21,853 nt of DNA, taken from positions 1-21,853 of the IMG/VR virus record IMGVR_UViG_3300028392_001143, one strand, 5' to 3'. The notes beneath the pieces are model-generated. The model had not been told where the DNA came from. It made no database searches and worked only from the letters and a program-made list of their open reading frames with translations. Numbering within the stretch: position 1 is the stretch's first letter; each line of letters opens with the position of its first letter. Made by a program: the position numbers and the translations under genes. The DNA comes from a virus. Positions 13,772 to 21,853 of this stretch are shown in pieces.

Positions 13772-14899
13772 ATGTCTATTACTGCATTCTCTGGTCCAGT
13801 AGTTTCCTACGGACAGTCGGGCTTTGCCGATTACAATCCTGAATTAGGCCCGTCCCTGTTTTATGCAGGGACGGCACTTGCTGACCCTCGTTTAGCCTTC
13901 TCGTACCAGCCCGGCCAGAACTTCGGCGCTGTTACTGCTGGCTTCCTTGGTTCGAGCGATATCCTGACGTTGACCTATGCCCCCTTCACGCTCAGCACGT
14001 CTGCTATTGCAGCCGCTGCGAACGTTGTTAGTGGCACGGCTATGACGTTGGTATCAACCAACTCTACCTCAACCGGCGTTGCGGTTAGCCAATCATGCAC
14101 GAACCAGAATACTGGTGCGAATGTGACGGGCCTTCTCCTCATCGACGGCCTCGCTTCTTTCACAGGCGTTGTCGCAAGCAACATTCTAACTGTTTCGTCC
14201 CTCACGGGTACTGTTACGGTTGGCATGACGCTTTCGGGAACGGGTGTGGCGACTGGGACGATCATTGCGAACCAGCTTACCGGTCCATCCGGTGGCGCTG
14301 GCACGTACACGGTCACTGGTAATGCTACGGTTGCATCGGCAACGATCACTGGGACGATGAATGGTACGAATGCTTTGCTGCAACCTTTCGGTTCGGCTGC
14401 AAGTATCAATCTTTGGAACCCACAGTGCTTGGTTGCTCGTGCAGTTAGCGTAACCGGCTCTGCATCGGCCACTGGTGGCAATATCACTATCTCTGGTTAC
14501 GACGTTTACGGCGTTCCTATGAGTGAAGTTATTGCAGCCCCTGCGAGTGCCACGACGGTCAACGGTAAGAAGGCGTTTAAGTATATCTCGTCGGTAGTTC
14601 CGGCATTTACTGACGCGCACAATTACTCAGTTGGCACGACTGACATTTACGGCTTCCCTATTCGTTCGGAATACTTTGGTGACGTAGTAATTAACTACAA
14701 CGCTACTGGTATTACTGCGAGTACGGGTTATACGGCGGCTGTGACCACAAGTCCTGCCACCACAAGCACGGGTGACGTTCGCGGAACCTACGCATTGCAG
14801 TCGGCGGCTGATGGGACCAAGCGTCTCATGGTTCGTCAAGTACCACTCGTTTCGAACATTGGCAGCATTGCTGGTCTGTTCGGCGTCACACAAGCATAA
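13772..14899 (+). CDS. beta-rich virion structural protein with an inserted repeat domain
   Basis: The 375-residue product is Thr/Ser/Gly/Ala-rich. Residues 1-125 and about 206-375 read as one conserved virion protein ([14 protein letters not shown] at 242-255, [19 protein letters not shown] at 288-306, [11 protein letters not shown] at 346-356). Residues about 129-195 ([20 protein letters not shown], then GAGTYTVTG and ATITGT) look like a separate all-beta domain of a type widespread in phage surface proteins, apparently inserted in the middle. AAGGAG lies 8 bases before the ATG. Its place right after the capsid gene suggests a head surface or neck protein. The exact role is not known to me. 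Confidence 0.75.
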   Translation: MSITAFSGPVVSYGQSGFADYNPELGPSLFYAGTALADPRLAFSYQPGQNFGAVTAGFLGSSDILTLTYAPFTLSTSAIAAAANVVSGTAMTLVSTNSTSTGVAVSQSCTNQNTGANVTGLLLIDGLASFTGVVASNILTVSSLTGTVTVGMTLSGTGVATGTIIANQLTGPSGGAGTYTVTGNATVASATITGTMNGTNALLQPFGSAASINLWNPQCLVARAVSVTGSASATGGNITISGYDVYGVPMSEVIAAPASATTVNGKKAFKYISSVVPAFTDAHNYSVGTTDIYGFPIRSEYFGDVVINYNATGITASTGYTAAVTTSPATTSTGDVRGTYALQSAADGTKRLMVRQVPLVSNIGSIAGLFGVTQA

Positions 14900-14909
14900 G
14901 AGGTAGGCC

Positions 14910-15311
14910 ATGAAGGGTCATAAGCATCACTACGGTCATGAGGTGCACCACAAGCATCCTCGTGCGGAACACAAGAAGGGCGGCTCAGTCAAGGCTCATG
15001 GCGTTGACGAAGGTTCGGCCAAAGAGGGTGATTTCTACGCTGATGAAGCCGTAGAAGACACCTATGCTGGCGCTAATTCTCCAACGGCTAAGGAAGCCAA
15101 AGAGAAGAAGCATGGCGGTCGCACTAAGCGCAAGCATGGTGGCCACGTCATGGGTAAAATCCACGGTGAACACGCCAAGATGCGCGCTGACCGTCCAAAG
15201 CGTAAGGCTGGCGGCAAGGTAGGTGCTAACATGCACCCGCTTTCGACGGCTGCACACGGCACGGAACCTTCTGCTCATAAGTCGTATGAGCCAGAAGAGC
15301 ACGGCAAGTAA
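14910..15311 (+). CDS. His/Lys-rich protein with K-x-GG-[RK] motifs, 133 aa
   Basis: The product is extremely rich in His, Lys and Gly (for example KGHKHHYGHEVHHKHP at the N-terminus), with no hydrophobic core, so it is probably disordered. Basic double-glycine motifs lie at 22-26 (KKGGS), 67-71 (KHGGR), 75-79 (KHGGH) and 99-103 (KAGGK). Residues 89-104 are nearly the same as residues 66-81 of the 390-aa protein at 8762. A middle acidic patch (KEGDFYADEAVED, 38-50) breaks the charge. AAGAGG lies 6 bases before the ATG. Possible roles are DNA or metal binding, virion packaging, or a linker on the capsid; none is proven. It ends directly at a terminator. Confidence 0.8.
   Translation: MKGHKHHYGHEVHHKHPRAEHKKGGSVKAHGVDEGSAKEGDFYADEAVEDTYAGANSPTAKEAKEKKHGGRTKRKHGGHVMGKIHGEHAKMRADRPKRKAGGKVGANMHPLSTAAHGTEPSAHKSYEPEEHGK
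15174..15221 (+). repeat. basic module shared with the 390-aa protein (copy 2)
   Basis: Residues 89-104 (AKMRADRPKRKAGGKV) match the module at 8957-9004 at 11 of 16 positions. Confidence 0.65.
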
Positions 15312-15315
15312 TAAA

Positions 15316-15348
15316 AACGGGGGTGTAAAAAGCCCCCGTTCTTTCTTT
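15316..15348 (+). terminator. rho-independent terminator closing the head module
   Basis: AACGGGGG (15316-15323) pairs over eight bases with CCCCCGTT (15333-15340), followed by the T-rich run TTCTTTCTTT. The next ribosome site, GGAGG, starts right after it at 15349. Confidence 0.85.
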
Positions 15349-15358
15349 GGAGGCTTGA

Positions 15359-15601
15359 ATGACGGCTGCATGGACACGTTCTGAGGGCAAATCGCCTTCT
15401 GGTGGATTAAATGCTAAGGGACGGGCATCTGCTCGTGCTGAGGGCCATCATTTAAAGGCTCCAACTAAGGATAAAGACAATCCTCGTCACGATAACTTCT
15501 GTTCCAGAATGACCGGAATGCGAAGGAAGATGACTGGTTCGGCCAAGGCTGCTGATCCAGATAGTCGTATTAATAAGTCCCTTCGAAAGTGGGGTTGTTG
15601 A
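15359..15601 (+). CDS. small basic phage protein, DUF6321-like, 80 aa
   Basis: The sequence AWTRSEGKSPSGGLNAKGRA (residues 4-23) and LKAPTKDKDNPRHDNFCSRM, followed by DSRINKSLRKWGC, is the pattern of a conserved phage family that I recall as DUF6321. Function is unknown. The protein is strongly basic, with two Cys (residues 48 and 80). GGAGG (15349-15353) is 5 bases before the ATG. The stop overlaps the next start (TGATG), so the two small genes are coupled. It follows a terminator with no visible promoter, so it depends on read-through or a phage-specific promoter. Confidence 0.85.
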   Translation: MTAAWTRSEGKSPSGGLNAKGRASARAEGHHLKAPTKDKDNPRHDNFCSRMTGMRRKMTGSAKAADPDSRINKSLRKWGC

Positions 15602-15765
15602 TGTCTGATAAACCATTTTGGGAAACCAAACTGTCCAAGGGACATCACACAAAACACTTGTCGCATAAACAAGAGCAAAGTGCTAAAGCTAGAGCACGGG
15701 CGGCTGGTAGGCCATATCCCAATTTAGTTGATAATGCCGCAGCGGCACGTAAGAAGGGTAAATAA
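15601..15765 (+). CDS. small basic conserved phage protein, 54 aa
   Basis: ATG at 15601 overlaps the preceding stop by one base (TGATG) and opens 54 codons to TAA at 15763-15765, two bases before the next gene. The product has DKPFWETKLSKGHH at the start and ARARAAGRPYPNLVDNAAAA near the end. The second segment is a pattern I associate with a small phage protein family often encoded beside the SPSGGLNAKGRA protein (from memory). It is Lys/Arg/Ala-rich and probably binds nucleic acid or another virion protein. It has little ribosome site of its own and probably relies on coupling. Confidence 0.75.
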   Translation: MSDKPFWETKLSKGHHTKHLSHKQEQSAKARARAAGRPYPNLVDNAAAARKKGK

Positions 15766-15767
15766 TC

Positions 15768-16529
15768 ATGGTTTCTGGAGTTGTTAATCAATCCATTACT
15801 CGTATTGGAAGAAACGAACCATTTGAGCTTCAAGTGGCCCGTAGCCAAATTTCCCTTCATAATGTTGTTAATATCTTTGGCTATCAACCCAGTGTAACGA
15901 CGACTAGCATCCCAGTTTGGGAAAACGCGTCAACCTATACCTACCCAACATCTGCGTTGACCATGACATATGCCAGCACGGTGTCTGAAACCTTGACTAT
16001 GACTGTTACTGGTTTGGATGCGAACTACGCTGTCGTGACCGATACTGTGACATTCTCCGGCGGCACTTCCGGTACGGCCACCAACGGCACGGCATTTTTC
16101 CGCATTAACAGCATGATTGTAACGTCTGTGGCGACACTGGGCGGGTCAAATGTCGGCACCATTACAGCTAAAAACAGCGGAACGACTTACGCACAGATTG
16201 CTATTGGTGTTGGTAAGACGCAGATGGCTATCTATACCGTTCCCGCCAATTATTCGTTCTATCTCAATCGAATTGATGTCTTTGCATCCAACCCATATAC
16301 ATCTGCCAATAACTTGACCTTTATCAACTGGCAGCAAAATCCCTCTACAAAGGTTGCATTTAACATTGCTCAGTCGCCATTTATCAGCATTTTAGATATT
16401 CATCGGCAATATCCGCTGATCTATACGGAAAAAACAGACATTCAGTTTCGCGTTAATACGACTGCCGGAACTTATGCTGTCGGCGCGTTCGGTGAAGGTG
16501 TATTAGTTGGCAATGATGGTTCTTACTAA
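15768..16529 (+). CDS. virion structural protein, 253 aa
   Basis: The N-terminal stretch RIGRNEPFELQVARSQISLH then VNIFGYQPSV is a conserved phage virion-protein signature (from memory, in marine and freshwater phages). The rest is beta-rich with Thr/Ser/Val alternation (YASTVSETLTMTVTG). Later come KTQMAIYTVPANYSFYLNRI and a C-terminal IQFRVNTTAG pattern of the sort seen in trimeric surface proteins. No enzyme motif is visible. It is encoded between small basic proteins and the gp4-like adaptor, so a head-surface or tail-tube-region role is plausible. AAGG lies upstream of the ATG in the overlapping end of the previous gene. Confidence 0.75.
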   Translation: MVSGVVNQSITRIGRNEPFELQVARSQISLHNVVNIFGYQPSVTTTSIPVWENASTYTYPTSALTMTYASTVSETLTMTVTGLDANYAVVTDTVTFSGGTSGTATNGTAFFRINSMIVTSVATLGGSNVGTITAKNSGTTYAQIAIGVGKTQMAIYTVPANYSFYLNRIDVFASNPYTSANNLTFINWQQNPSTKVAFNIAQSPFISILDIHRQYPLIYTEKTDIQFRVNTTAGTYAVGAFGEGVLVGNDGSY

Positions 16530-16538
16530 GGATCAGTC

Positions 16539-17231
16539 ATGACCACTAGCGGAACAACAGATTACAATCCGTCACTTGGTGAACTCACTTTATATGCGTT
16601 CAATCTTTGCGGCGTAAGAAATACGGCACTAGCGCAGGAGCATATGTCTTCTGCGCGTACTGCTGCTAATCTTATGTTATCCAGCTGGTCAAATCGTGGC
16701 GTTAATCTTTGGAAAGTTGACCTTGTGACAGTTCCGCTTGTTACGGGAACGTCAACCTACGCTGTTGATTCTAGCACCGTAATGATCCTTGACGCCTATG
16801 TTACTAATACAGGCAATGGTCAAAGTATTGACAGGATAATCCTTCCGGTCAGCCGTACAGAATATGCTTCTTATCCTAACAAGCAGCAGCAAGGTTTTCC
16901 TACCACGTACTGGTTTGATCGTTTAATTAGCCCAAATATTACAATTTGGCCCGTTCCAAATACGTCTAATGGCCCAACAAGTTTGTCGTATTACCGTGTT
17001 AGCCAAGTGCAGGACAGCAACTTCACTGGCGGACAAACCATTGATATCCCATATCGCTGGCTTGACGCGTTTGCTACTGGCCTTGCGGCACGTTTATCTA
17101 TGGTGTGGGCACCGGCTATATCGCAGATGCTAAAACCAGCGGCTGACGAGGCATATAATATCGCCGCACAGCAAGACACAGAGTATGTTTCCATGTATAT
17201 TAGTCCGCAGATTTCGGGCTATTATAGGTAA
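16539..17231 (+). CDS. P22 gp4-like head-completion / tail accessory protein
   Basis: The 230-residue product matches the packaged-DNA-stabilisation protein family that binds under the portal and closes the head before the tail hub attaches. Typical parts are LGELTLYAFNLCGVRNTA (13-30), ARTAANLMLSSWSNRGVNLW (39-58), ILPVSRTEYASYPNKQQQG, then NITIWPVPN (133-141), a YYRVSQVQDS strand and a helical C-terminus with IPYRWLDAFATGLAARL (170-186). Order and length fit family members by memory. AAGGA is upstream of the ATG. The gene is directly followed by a homing endonuclease that begins within its stop-codon region. Confidence 0.88.
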   Translation: MTTSGTTDYNPSLGELTLYAFNLCGVRNTALAQEHMSSARTAANLMLSSWSNRGVNLWKVDLVTVPLVTGTSTYAVDSSTVMILDAYVTNTGNGQSIDRIILPVSRTEYASYPNKQQQGFPTTYWFDRLISPNITIWPVPNTSNGPTSLSYYRVSQVQDSNFTGGQTIDIPYRWLDAFATGLAARLSMVWAPAISQMLKPAADEAYNIAAQQDTEYVSMYISPQISGYYR

Positions 17232-17234
17232 TGC

Positions 17235-17852
17235 ATGTTCTATGTGTATGAACACTGGAGAACTGATCGCGATGAATGCTTTTACGTAGGTAAAGGTAAA
17301 GGAAAACGCGCTTATAATATGTTAAAGCGTAATCCCCATCACAAAGCGATACAGAACAAAGTGATTCGTGAAGGGTTTGCCATTGAGGTCCGAATCGTTT
17401 CCTCTGGATTGACGGAAGACGAAGCATTTCAACTTGAAATTGAACGAATTGCGTTTTGGCGCAATCATAACATTGATTTAACAAACATGACGGCGGGTGG
17501 TGATGGCGTATCTAATCCCACTCAAGAAGTTAGGTTTAAAATTTCTAATGCGCTTAAAGGAAATAAACATGGCGCTCACAAAAGGTCAGATGAGACTAAA
17601 AAAGCGATTTCTGCATCAAAAATAGGAAATAAAAATGGAGTTGGAAACAAGAGTCGGGCTGGATTTAAGGCATCAGAGGAGCATAAGAAGAAACTTTCTG
17701 AGGCTCAAAAACGTCGTCGTGCAAATGAGACTTTAGAAGAGCGTTTAAGAATTGGTGCTTTTCATAAAAATAAAGTAGTATCAGAGCAGACGCGCATGAG
17801 GATGTCCGAATCCATTAAGGATTCTTGGATTAAAAGAAAGTTGGGTGTGTAA
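17235..17852 (+). CDS. free-standing GIY-YIG homing endonuclease
   Basis: The 205-residue product starts with a GIY-YIG variant: YVY (3-5) and YVG (17-19), with a catalytic-type Arg at 25, an E in EAFQLEIERI (candidate E68 or E70) and the family's NMTAGGDG near 84-91. From about 97 to 160 there are Lys-rich repeats (RFKISNALKGNKHG, TKKAISASKIGNKNG, HKKKLSEAQKRR) typical of NUMOD3 DNA-binding modules. Such enzymes cut intron-less or endonuclease-less alleles and spread by gene conversion. It sits between the gp4-like gene and the zinc-ribbon protein. An ATG overlapping the previous stop gives only a 6-codon frame, so the true start is 17235. Its stop overlaps the next start (TAATG). It looks more AT-rich than its neighbours, in keeping with insertion. 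Confidence 0.9.
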   Translation: MFYVYEHWRTDRDECFYVGKGKGKRAYNMLKRNPHHKAIQNKVIREGFAIEVRIVSSGLTEDEAFQLEIERIAFWRNHNIDLTNMTAGGDGVSNPTQEVRFKISNALKGNKHGAHKRSDETKKAISASKIGNKNGVGNKSRAGFKASEEHKKKLSEAQKRRRANETLEERLRIGAFHKNKVVSEQTRMRMSESIKDSWIKRKLGV

Positions 17853-18589
17853 TGGGATATGCATCTCTTTCCGGTCGCGCTAGAACTAGTTCTAGAAATC
17901 CAAATGCACATGCGATTTGTGATCGTTGTGGATTTCGTTATAACCACAACCAATTACGTTGGCAGTACGATTGGGCCGGAGCCAGCTTAATCAATAAGCG
18001 TATATTAATTTGCGCTCCTTGTGAGGACGTCCCGCAAAACCAACTTCGCGCCATTATTCTTCCGGCTGATCCAATGCCGATTATAAATGCGCGTGTTGAG
18101 CCATTTGCTAGTGATGAGACCGATAATGTTACAATTAATGCTAAGACTGTCACTGACTTTTGGACTGGCATTCCAATTCCATCAACAACCACAATTTCTA
18201 CTCAGGACGGCGTGAATGTTACAACACAGGTTCTTGGGAAGAATAAAGGTCTAAATCAAAACGCTGTGATGCCATTGATTAATGGTAAAACATACCGCGT
18301 CACGCTTAATCCACTGTCCATTACGTCTCAAACGGGAACAAGCACGATTACGGTGACGTTTTCATCAGCGCATGGATTAAGCACTGATGATCAAATTGCG
18401 GTTGAAGGTTTAACTAATAGAAACGCTGACGGCATTTATAGTGTAACTGTTACGACCGCTACGGCCTTCACATATCAGGTAAGCAATGCTATACCAGCGG
18501 GTGGATTGCTCCAAGGCACTACTTTGATGGTAACTGCATTGGTTGGTCTTCCTTATAATTACAACCAGATACCACTTACCGGGGTTTAG
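17852..18589 (+). CDS. zinc-ribbon virion protein with a C-terminal beta module, 245 aa
   Basis: C23-x-x-C26 and C54-x-x-C57 flank [16 protein letters not shown], a pattern I know from a conserved phage structural protein beside gp4-like genes (ICDRCGFRY...[16 protein letters not shown]). It probably binds one zinc. Residues about 156-215 ([20 protein letters not shown], then [17 protein letters not shown]) are a beta module of the kind often mis-annotated as a ubiquitin-activating-enzyme FCCH domain. The same module occurs twice in the tail fibre that follows. It is likely a neck or tail component. Start and stop overlap neighbouring frames or spacing of one base, so translation is coupled. 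Confidence 0.85.
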   Translation: MGYASLSGRARTSSRNPNAHAICDRCGFRYNHNQLRWQYDWAGASLINKRILICAPCEDVPQNQLRAIILPADPMPIINARVEPFASDETDNVTINAKTVTDFWTGIPIPSTTTISTQDGVNVTTQVLGKNKGLNQNAVMPLINGKTYRVTLNPLSITSQTGTSTITVTFSSAHGLSTDDQIAVEGLTNRNADGIYSVTVTTATAFTYQVSNAIPAGGLLQGTTLMVTALVGLPYNYNQIPLTGV

Positions 18590-18590
18590 A

Positions 18591-21500
18591 ATGGCGAACA
18601 TCACCTTAACCAATCTTCCTACGGTAACATCTTTGAACGGCACAGAGCCACTTCTTGGTGTGCAATCAAATACATCTGTCCAAATTACCACGGGCCAGAT
18701 TGTAAGCCTTGCTACTGGTGGTGGCGGTGTTACCCCATTACCAGTAATTGCTGGTGGTACAGGGGACACAACACTTACCCAATATGGCTTATTATATGGC
18801 AATGGCACGGCCCCTGTAACTTCTTTGGCTCCACCAGCCGGTACAAACTATGTCCTCGTCGGGTCCGCTGGCTCTGCGCCATCGTGGCAGGCCACTATTC
18901 CCGTCACGGCGGGTGTTGATTCTATTTCGTTTGGCACCACAGGGCTAACACCGTCTACGAATACGGCTGGTGTCATCACGGTTGCGGGTACGCTTGTAGC
19001 GGCCAACGGCGGAACGGGACAATCATCCTACACAATCGGTGATTTGCTATACGCATCGTCCTCCACGGCTCTTTCCAAACTTGCCGATGTAGCTACAGGA
19101 TCGGTGTTGATTTCTGGTGGCGTAGGTGCGGCTCCGTCTTATTCTTCGTCACCAACGCTTACGACGTCGTTAACAACGCCACTCCATATTGGCGGAACTG
19201 CTGCGTCGTCCACCTTAACGCTTGAATCCACATCTGGCGCAGGTACGTCTGACAGCATTATCTTTAAGACGGGTAGCCAAGTTACGGCTATGACGATTGG
19301 AACTGCGCAAAACGTCAACATTGGGACAACTGCTGTTTCATCTGTCGCTACGTTGCGAATTAATAAAAACATAACAGGAGGAACAACCGCTTATAATCTG
19401 TTAAACCAAGGCACTGTTCAATCTGACGTAACTGCAATTGCTTATGGTAATATCTCACAACTTAACACGGCAGCAACCTCTTTTACTTTAGCAAGTTTGC
19501 TGCATTTTACAGCAGCGCAAGGAACAATTGGTATTGGGTCACAAATTACCACTCAATATGGGTTTAACGCAAACACAACTTTAATTGGCGCAACCAATAA
19601 CTATGGTATGTATAGTAACATACCATCCGTAACTACCGCCACAATTAGCAACGTAGCCCTCACATCTAACGTAGTGACAATTACGACTTCTTCGGCGCAT
19701 AGTTATGGCACGGGTCAATCTGTTATTGTTGCAGCCACAACTACTACATCGGTTAATGGTACATTTACGATTACGTCTGTTCCATCTACAACGACATTTA
19801 CTTATGCGTTGGTTGCTGCTGATATTGCCTCTGTTGCAGACACGGGCAGCACATATGTCAACACAGGGCGGTATAATTTCTATGCTGCTGGCACTGCACC
19901 AAATCTTTTTCAAGGTGGATTAACTATTGCTGGCGGCGCAAATACGGGAGGCGCTGCTTTAGCCCTTGGTTCACCAGCCGCATTAAGAGTTCCGGCCGCT
20001 ACTTATACTGATATTGTAAGTTCTGGAACTGTTTCAATTGCGCCAATTTCAATATTTCAAGGGGGCGTATTAGCTGCAAGAAATACAGTAACTTATACAA
20101 CCGCTGCAACCGTCTATATTCAAACCGCCGCAAGCGCGGGGACAAACGTCACTATAACTAATCCATATTCGTTATACGTAGCGGCTGGAGCGTCTTATTT
20201 TGGTGGCGCATTAACGGCGGCATCTACCGTTACAATGTCACCCGCCAACAACTCTGTAACCATTTCTCCAACAGGAACTGGAACGGTAACAATTAATCCG
20301 GCAACTGCTGGTACGCTTAACAATATGGCAATTGGCGGCACAACTGCTGCTGCTGGTACGTTTACAACACTTTCTGGAACGACAAGCACGACATCACCGC
20401 TTATTATTGGTGGCACGACAGCATCGTCTACGTTGACGTTAGAATCCACATCTGGCGCGGGTACGTCTGATAGCATTATTTTCCAAACGGGTAGCCAAGT
20501 CACCGCTATGACGATTGGAACGGCGCAAAACGTCAACATTGGGACAGGTGCGGCAGTTGTTGGGCAAACACTCCGTCTTACCAAAACCATGACTGGAGCA
20601 ACGATATCTTACGGCATTACCAATCTTGGAACTATTCAATCTGATGTTACAACAACGGCCTATGGATACTATTCAGGTTTAGCCACACAAGCGGCATCTT
20701 TTACGCTCCCTACCTTGTCCAATTATCAAGTTGTTCAGGGAGTAATTGGCCTTGGTTCACAAATTACAAATCAATTTGGGCTTAACATTAATGCTAGTAT
20801 GGTTGGCGCAACCAACAATTATGGCGTGTATAGCAACCTTCCATCTGTAAACACTAGTACAATCAGCAACGTAGCCGCTGACGGCACGACTGCAACTATC
20901 ACAACATCTGCGGCGCATGGATACGGTACAGGCCAATCCGTCATTGTGGCGGCAACTACCAATACATCCCTGAATGGTACATTTACTATTACATCTGTGC
21001 CTTCTACCACGACATTTACTTACACCATTGCAGTTACGATTGCGTCTACGGCAGACACTGGCAGCACATACGTTAATACGGGACGGTATAATTTCTATGC
21101 GGCTGCGGCTGCGCCCAACCTTTTCCAAGGTTCTTTAACGGTAGGAAACGGTGCAAATACAGGTGGCGTAGCCCTTTCAGCAACATCAGCCGCAATTTTC
21201 CGTTCAGGCAGTGGTACAGGCACGACGTATACTGACATTGTTTCTTCTGGAACGGTTGGCACAGCACCCATATCATTGTTCCAAAATATGGCACTTGCTG
21301 CAAGAAACACTGTCACATATACGACAGCCGCAACGCTTTACATTACTGGCGCACCTACCGCTGGCACAAACGTCACCATAACCAACCCGTATGCCTTATA
21401 TGTAGCGGCAGGTACAAGTTATTTTGGTGGTGCTATAACTAGTACTAATGGCCCTACATTTTATAGCGGAACCGCAGTTCCGGCTGGCGGTACGGCAGGT

Positions 21501-21680
21501 ACTGGCGTTAAAATGTCTTCAACGTCCAATCTTGGAATTTTTTTTGGTAGCGGCGTTCCAACTTTATCGGCTGCACAAGGTTCCATTTATATTCGTACTG
21601 ATGGTTCCTCAATTTCAACTCGTATGTACATTAACACTAACGGTTCCACAACATGGACCAACGTAGTAACGGCGGCATAA
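18591..21680 (+). CDS. tail fibre / receptor-binding protein with 406-residue tandem duplication
   Basis: An upstream in-frame start overlaps the previous gene, so [12 protein letters not shown] at 18591 is preferred; the GGGG site is 6 bases upstream. The 1029-residue product begins with [24 protein letters not shown]-type segments typical of fibre shafts. Residues 197-541 and 603-949 are two tandem copies (345 and 347 residues). They share PL-[HI]-[40 protein letters not shown] and a terminal SYFGGA. Each contains an FCCH-like beta module (about 351-415 and 757-820). The linker (542-602) carries [14 protein letters not shown], a phage fibre motif. The C-terminus ([20 protein letters not shown], then [11 protein letters not shown] and TTWTNV) is a common fibre end. 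It likely contacts the host receptor. Confidence 0.9.
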   Translation: MANITLTNLPTVTSLNGTEPLLGVQSNTSVQITTGQIVSLATGGGGVTPLPVIAGGTGDTTLTQYGLLYGNGTAPVTSLAPPAGTNYVLVGSAGSAPSWQATIPVTAGVDSISFGTTGLTPSTNTAGVITVAGTLVAANGGTGQSSYTIGDLLYASSSTALSKLADVATGSVLISGGVGAAPSYSSSPTLTTSLTTPLHIGGTAASSTLTLESTSGAGTSDSIIFKTGSQVTAMTIGTAQNVNIGTTAVSSVATLRINKNITGGTTAYNLLNQGTVQSDVTAIAYGNISQLNTAATSFTLASLLHFTAAQGTIGIGSQITTQYGFNANTTLIGATNNYGMYSNIPSVTTATISNVALTSNVVTITTSSAHSYGTGQSVIVAATTTTSVNGTFTITSVPSTTTFTYALVAADIASVADTGSTYVNTGRYNFYAAGTAPNLFQGGLTIAGGANTGGAALALGSPAALRVPAATYTDIVSSGTVSIAPISIFQGGVLAARNTVTYTTAATVYIQTAASAGTNVTITNPYSLYVAAGASYFGGALTAASTVTMSPANNSVTISPTGTGTVTINPATAGTLNNMAIGGTTAAAGTFTTLSGTTSTTSPLIIGGTTASSTLTLESTSGAGTSDSIIFQTGSQVTAMTIGTAQNVNIGTGAAVVGQTLRLTKTMTGATISYGITNLGTIQSDVTTTAYGYYSGLATQAASFTLPTLSNYQVVQGVIGLGSQITNQFGLNINASMVGATNNYGVYSNLPSVNTSTISNVAADGTTATITTSAAHGYGTGQSVIVAATTNTSLNGTFTITSVPSTTTFTYTIAVTIASTADTGSTYVNTGRYNFYAAAAAPNLFQGSLTVGNGANTGGVALSATSAAIFRSGSGTGTTYTDIVSSGTVGTAPISLFQNMALAARNTVTYTTAATLYITGAPTAGTNVTITNPYALYVAAGTSYFGGAITSTNGPTFYSGTAVPAGGTAGTGVKMSSTSNLGIFFGSGVPTLSAAQGSIYIRTDGSSISTRMYINTNGSTTWTNVVTAA
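19179..20213 (+). repeat. tail-fibre tandem unit 1
   Basis: Encodes residues 197-541. It is aligned to unit 2 with a period of 1218 bases (406 residues). Parts are near-identical in DNA (for example around 19238-19325 compared with 20459-20543), which suggests fairly recent duplication or gene conversion. Confidence 0.85.
20397..21437 (+). repeat. tail-fibre tandem unit 2
   Basis: Encodes residues 603-949, the second copy of unit 1, with two extra residues and scattered substitutions. Confidence 0.85.
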
Positions 21681-21681
21681 C

Positions 21682-21853
21682 ATGGCAAACACATACACTT
21701 GGGATATTGTAGAGTTGCAAGCCTACCCATCACATGAAGGGCAAACAAATGTTGTTGTGGCTGTTCATTGGGTTTTAACTGGTACAGATGACGTTAATAC
21801 AGCCTCATTCAGAGGTGTCCAAGGGATTTCATTTAATCCTAATGGTACATTTA
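21682..21853 (+). CDS. conserved phage tail-region protein (partial, DUF7936-like)
   Basis: ATG at 21682 lies two bases after the fibre stop codon, and 57 codons are open to the right edge. The sequence TYTWDIVELQAYPSHEGQTN followed by VVVAVHWVLTGTDDVNTASF and GVQGISFNPNGTF matches a conserved phage family I recall as DUF7936, often downstream of fibre genes; its function is unknown. No ribosome site of its own is clear, so translation is probably coupled to the fibre. The C-terminal part lies outside the window. Confidence 0.7.
   Translation, partial: MANTYTWDIVELQAYPSHEGQTNVVVAVHWVLTGTDDVNTASFRGVQGISFNPNGTF

Noticed and set aside
18543-18590. Upstream start of the tail fibre overlapping the previous gene
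   Set aside because: Overlap of 47 bases in another frame and no ribosome site; [12 protein letters not shown] at 18591 is the usual fibre N-terminus.
19139-21316. Many antisense frames in the tail-fibre region
   Set aside because: They mirror the Thr/Ala/Gly-rich codon pattern of the fibre and have no start signals or recognisable motifs.
1-21853. CRISPR array, insertion sequences, att sites
   Set aside because: No regularly spaced direct repeats, transposase, or integrase with flanking repeats was seen.

Overview
The window is a block of late (virion) genes from a tailed bacteriophage, probably podovirus-like. The main reasons are a P22/T7-type portal protein, a phage GroES-like co-chaperonin, a scaffold followed by a decoration-type protein and a major capsid protein, a P22 gp4-like head-completion protein, a repetitive tail fibre, and several small proteins found mainly in uncultured Caudoviricetes. 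Strong AGGAG ribosome sites, ATG/GTG/TTG starts and the families present fit a phage of a Gram-negative host, probably Pseudomonadota. The host itself cannot be read from the sequence. No terminase, integrase, polymerase, tRNA gene or CRISPR array is visible here.

Layout. Bases 1-350 (minus strand) hold the start of an HTH plus metallophosphoesterase gene that runs off the left edge. A 43-aa gene with a GTG start lies at 467-598 (plus). Bases 599-1185 have no credible gene but carry many inverted repeats, and a leftward rho-independent terminator lies at 622-661. I treat this stretch as a candidate structured non-coding RNA region. From 1186 rightwards everything is on the plus strand. First come a coiled-coil small protein, the portal (1477-3771), a terminator and a 38-aa membrane ORF. 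A good sigma70-like promoter then precedes a 1521-aa polyvalent protein (4135-8700), which joins an ADP-ribosyltransferase-like N-terminus to a phage tail-lysozyme-like C-terminus. Next is a Lys/Gly/Pro/Met-rich 390-aa protein that ends at a strong terminator (9963-9994).

The head module (10064-15311) contains a small protein, GroES, scaffold, a 181-codon-range conserved protein, a decoration protein, the major capsid protein, a beta-rich structural protein and a His/Lys-rich protein, and it closes with a terminator at 15316-15348. The connector/tail module (15359-21853) holds two small basic proteins, a virion protein, a gp4-like adaptor, a free-standing GIY-YIG homing endonuclease, a zinc-ribbon virion protein, a tail fibre with a 406-residue tandem duplication, and the start of another conserved tail-region gene.

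How it fits together. The portal, scaffold, GroES and capsid proteins should build the procapsid. The gp4-like, zinc-ribbon and fibre proteins should complete the neck and tail. The polyvalent protein is probably packaged and injected or tail-associated, carrying a peptidoglycan-cutting domain and a possible host-modifying domain. The most unusual feature is a short basic motif, K-x-G-G-[RK], that recurs at module junctions of the polyvalent protein and many times in two other proteins (390 aa and 133 aa). I suggest it is a shared tag, linker or processing site. All function calls rest on reading the translated sequence and remembered family patterns; no search was run.
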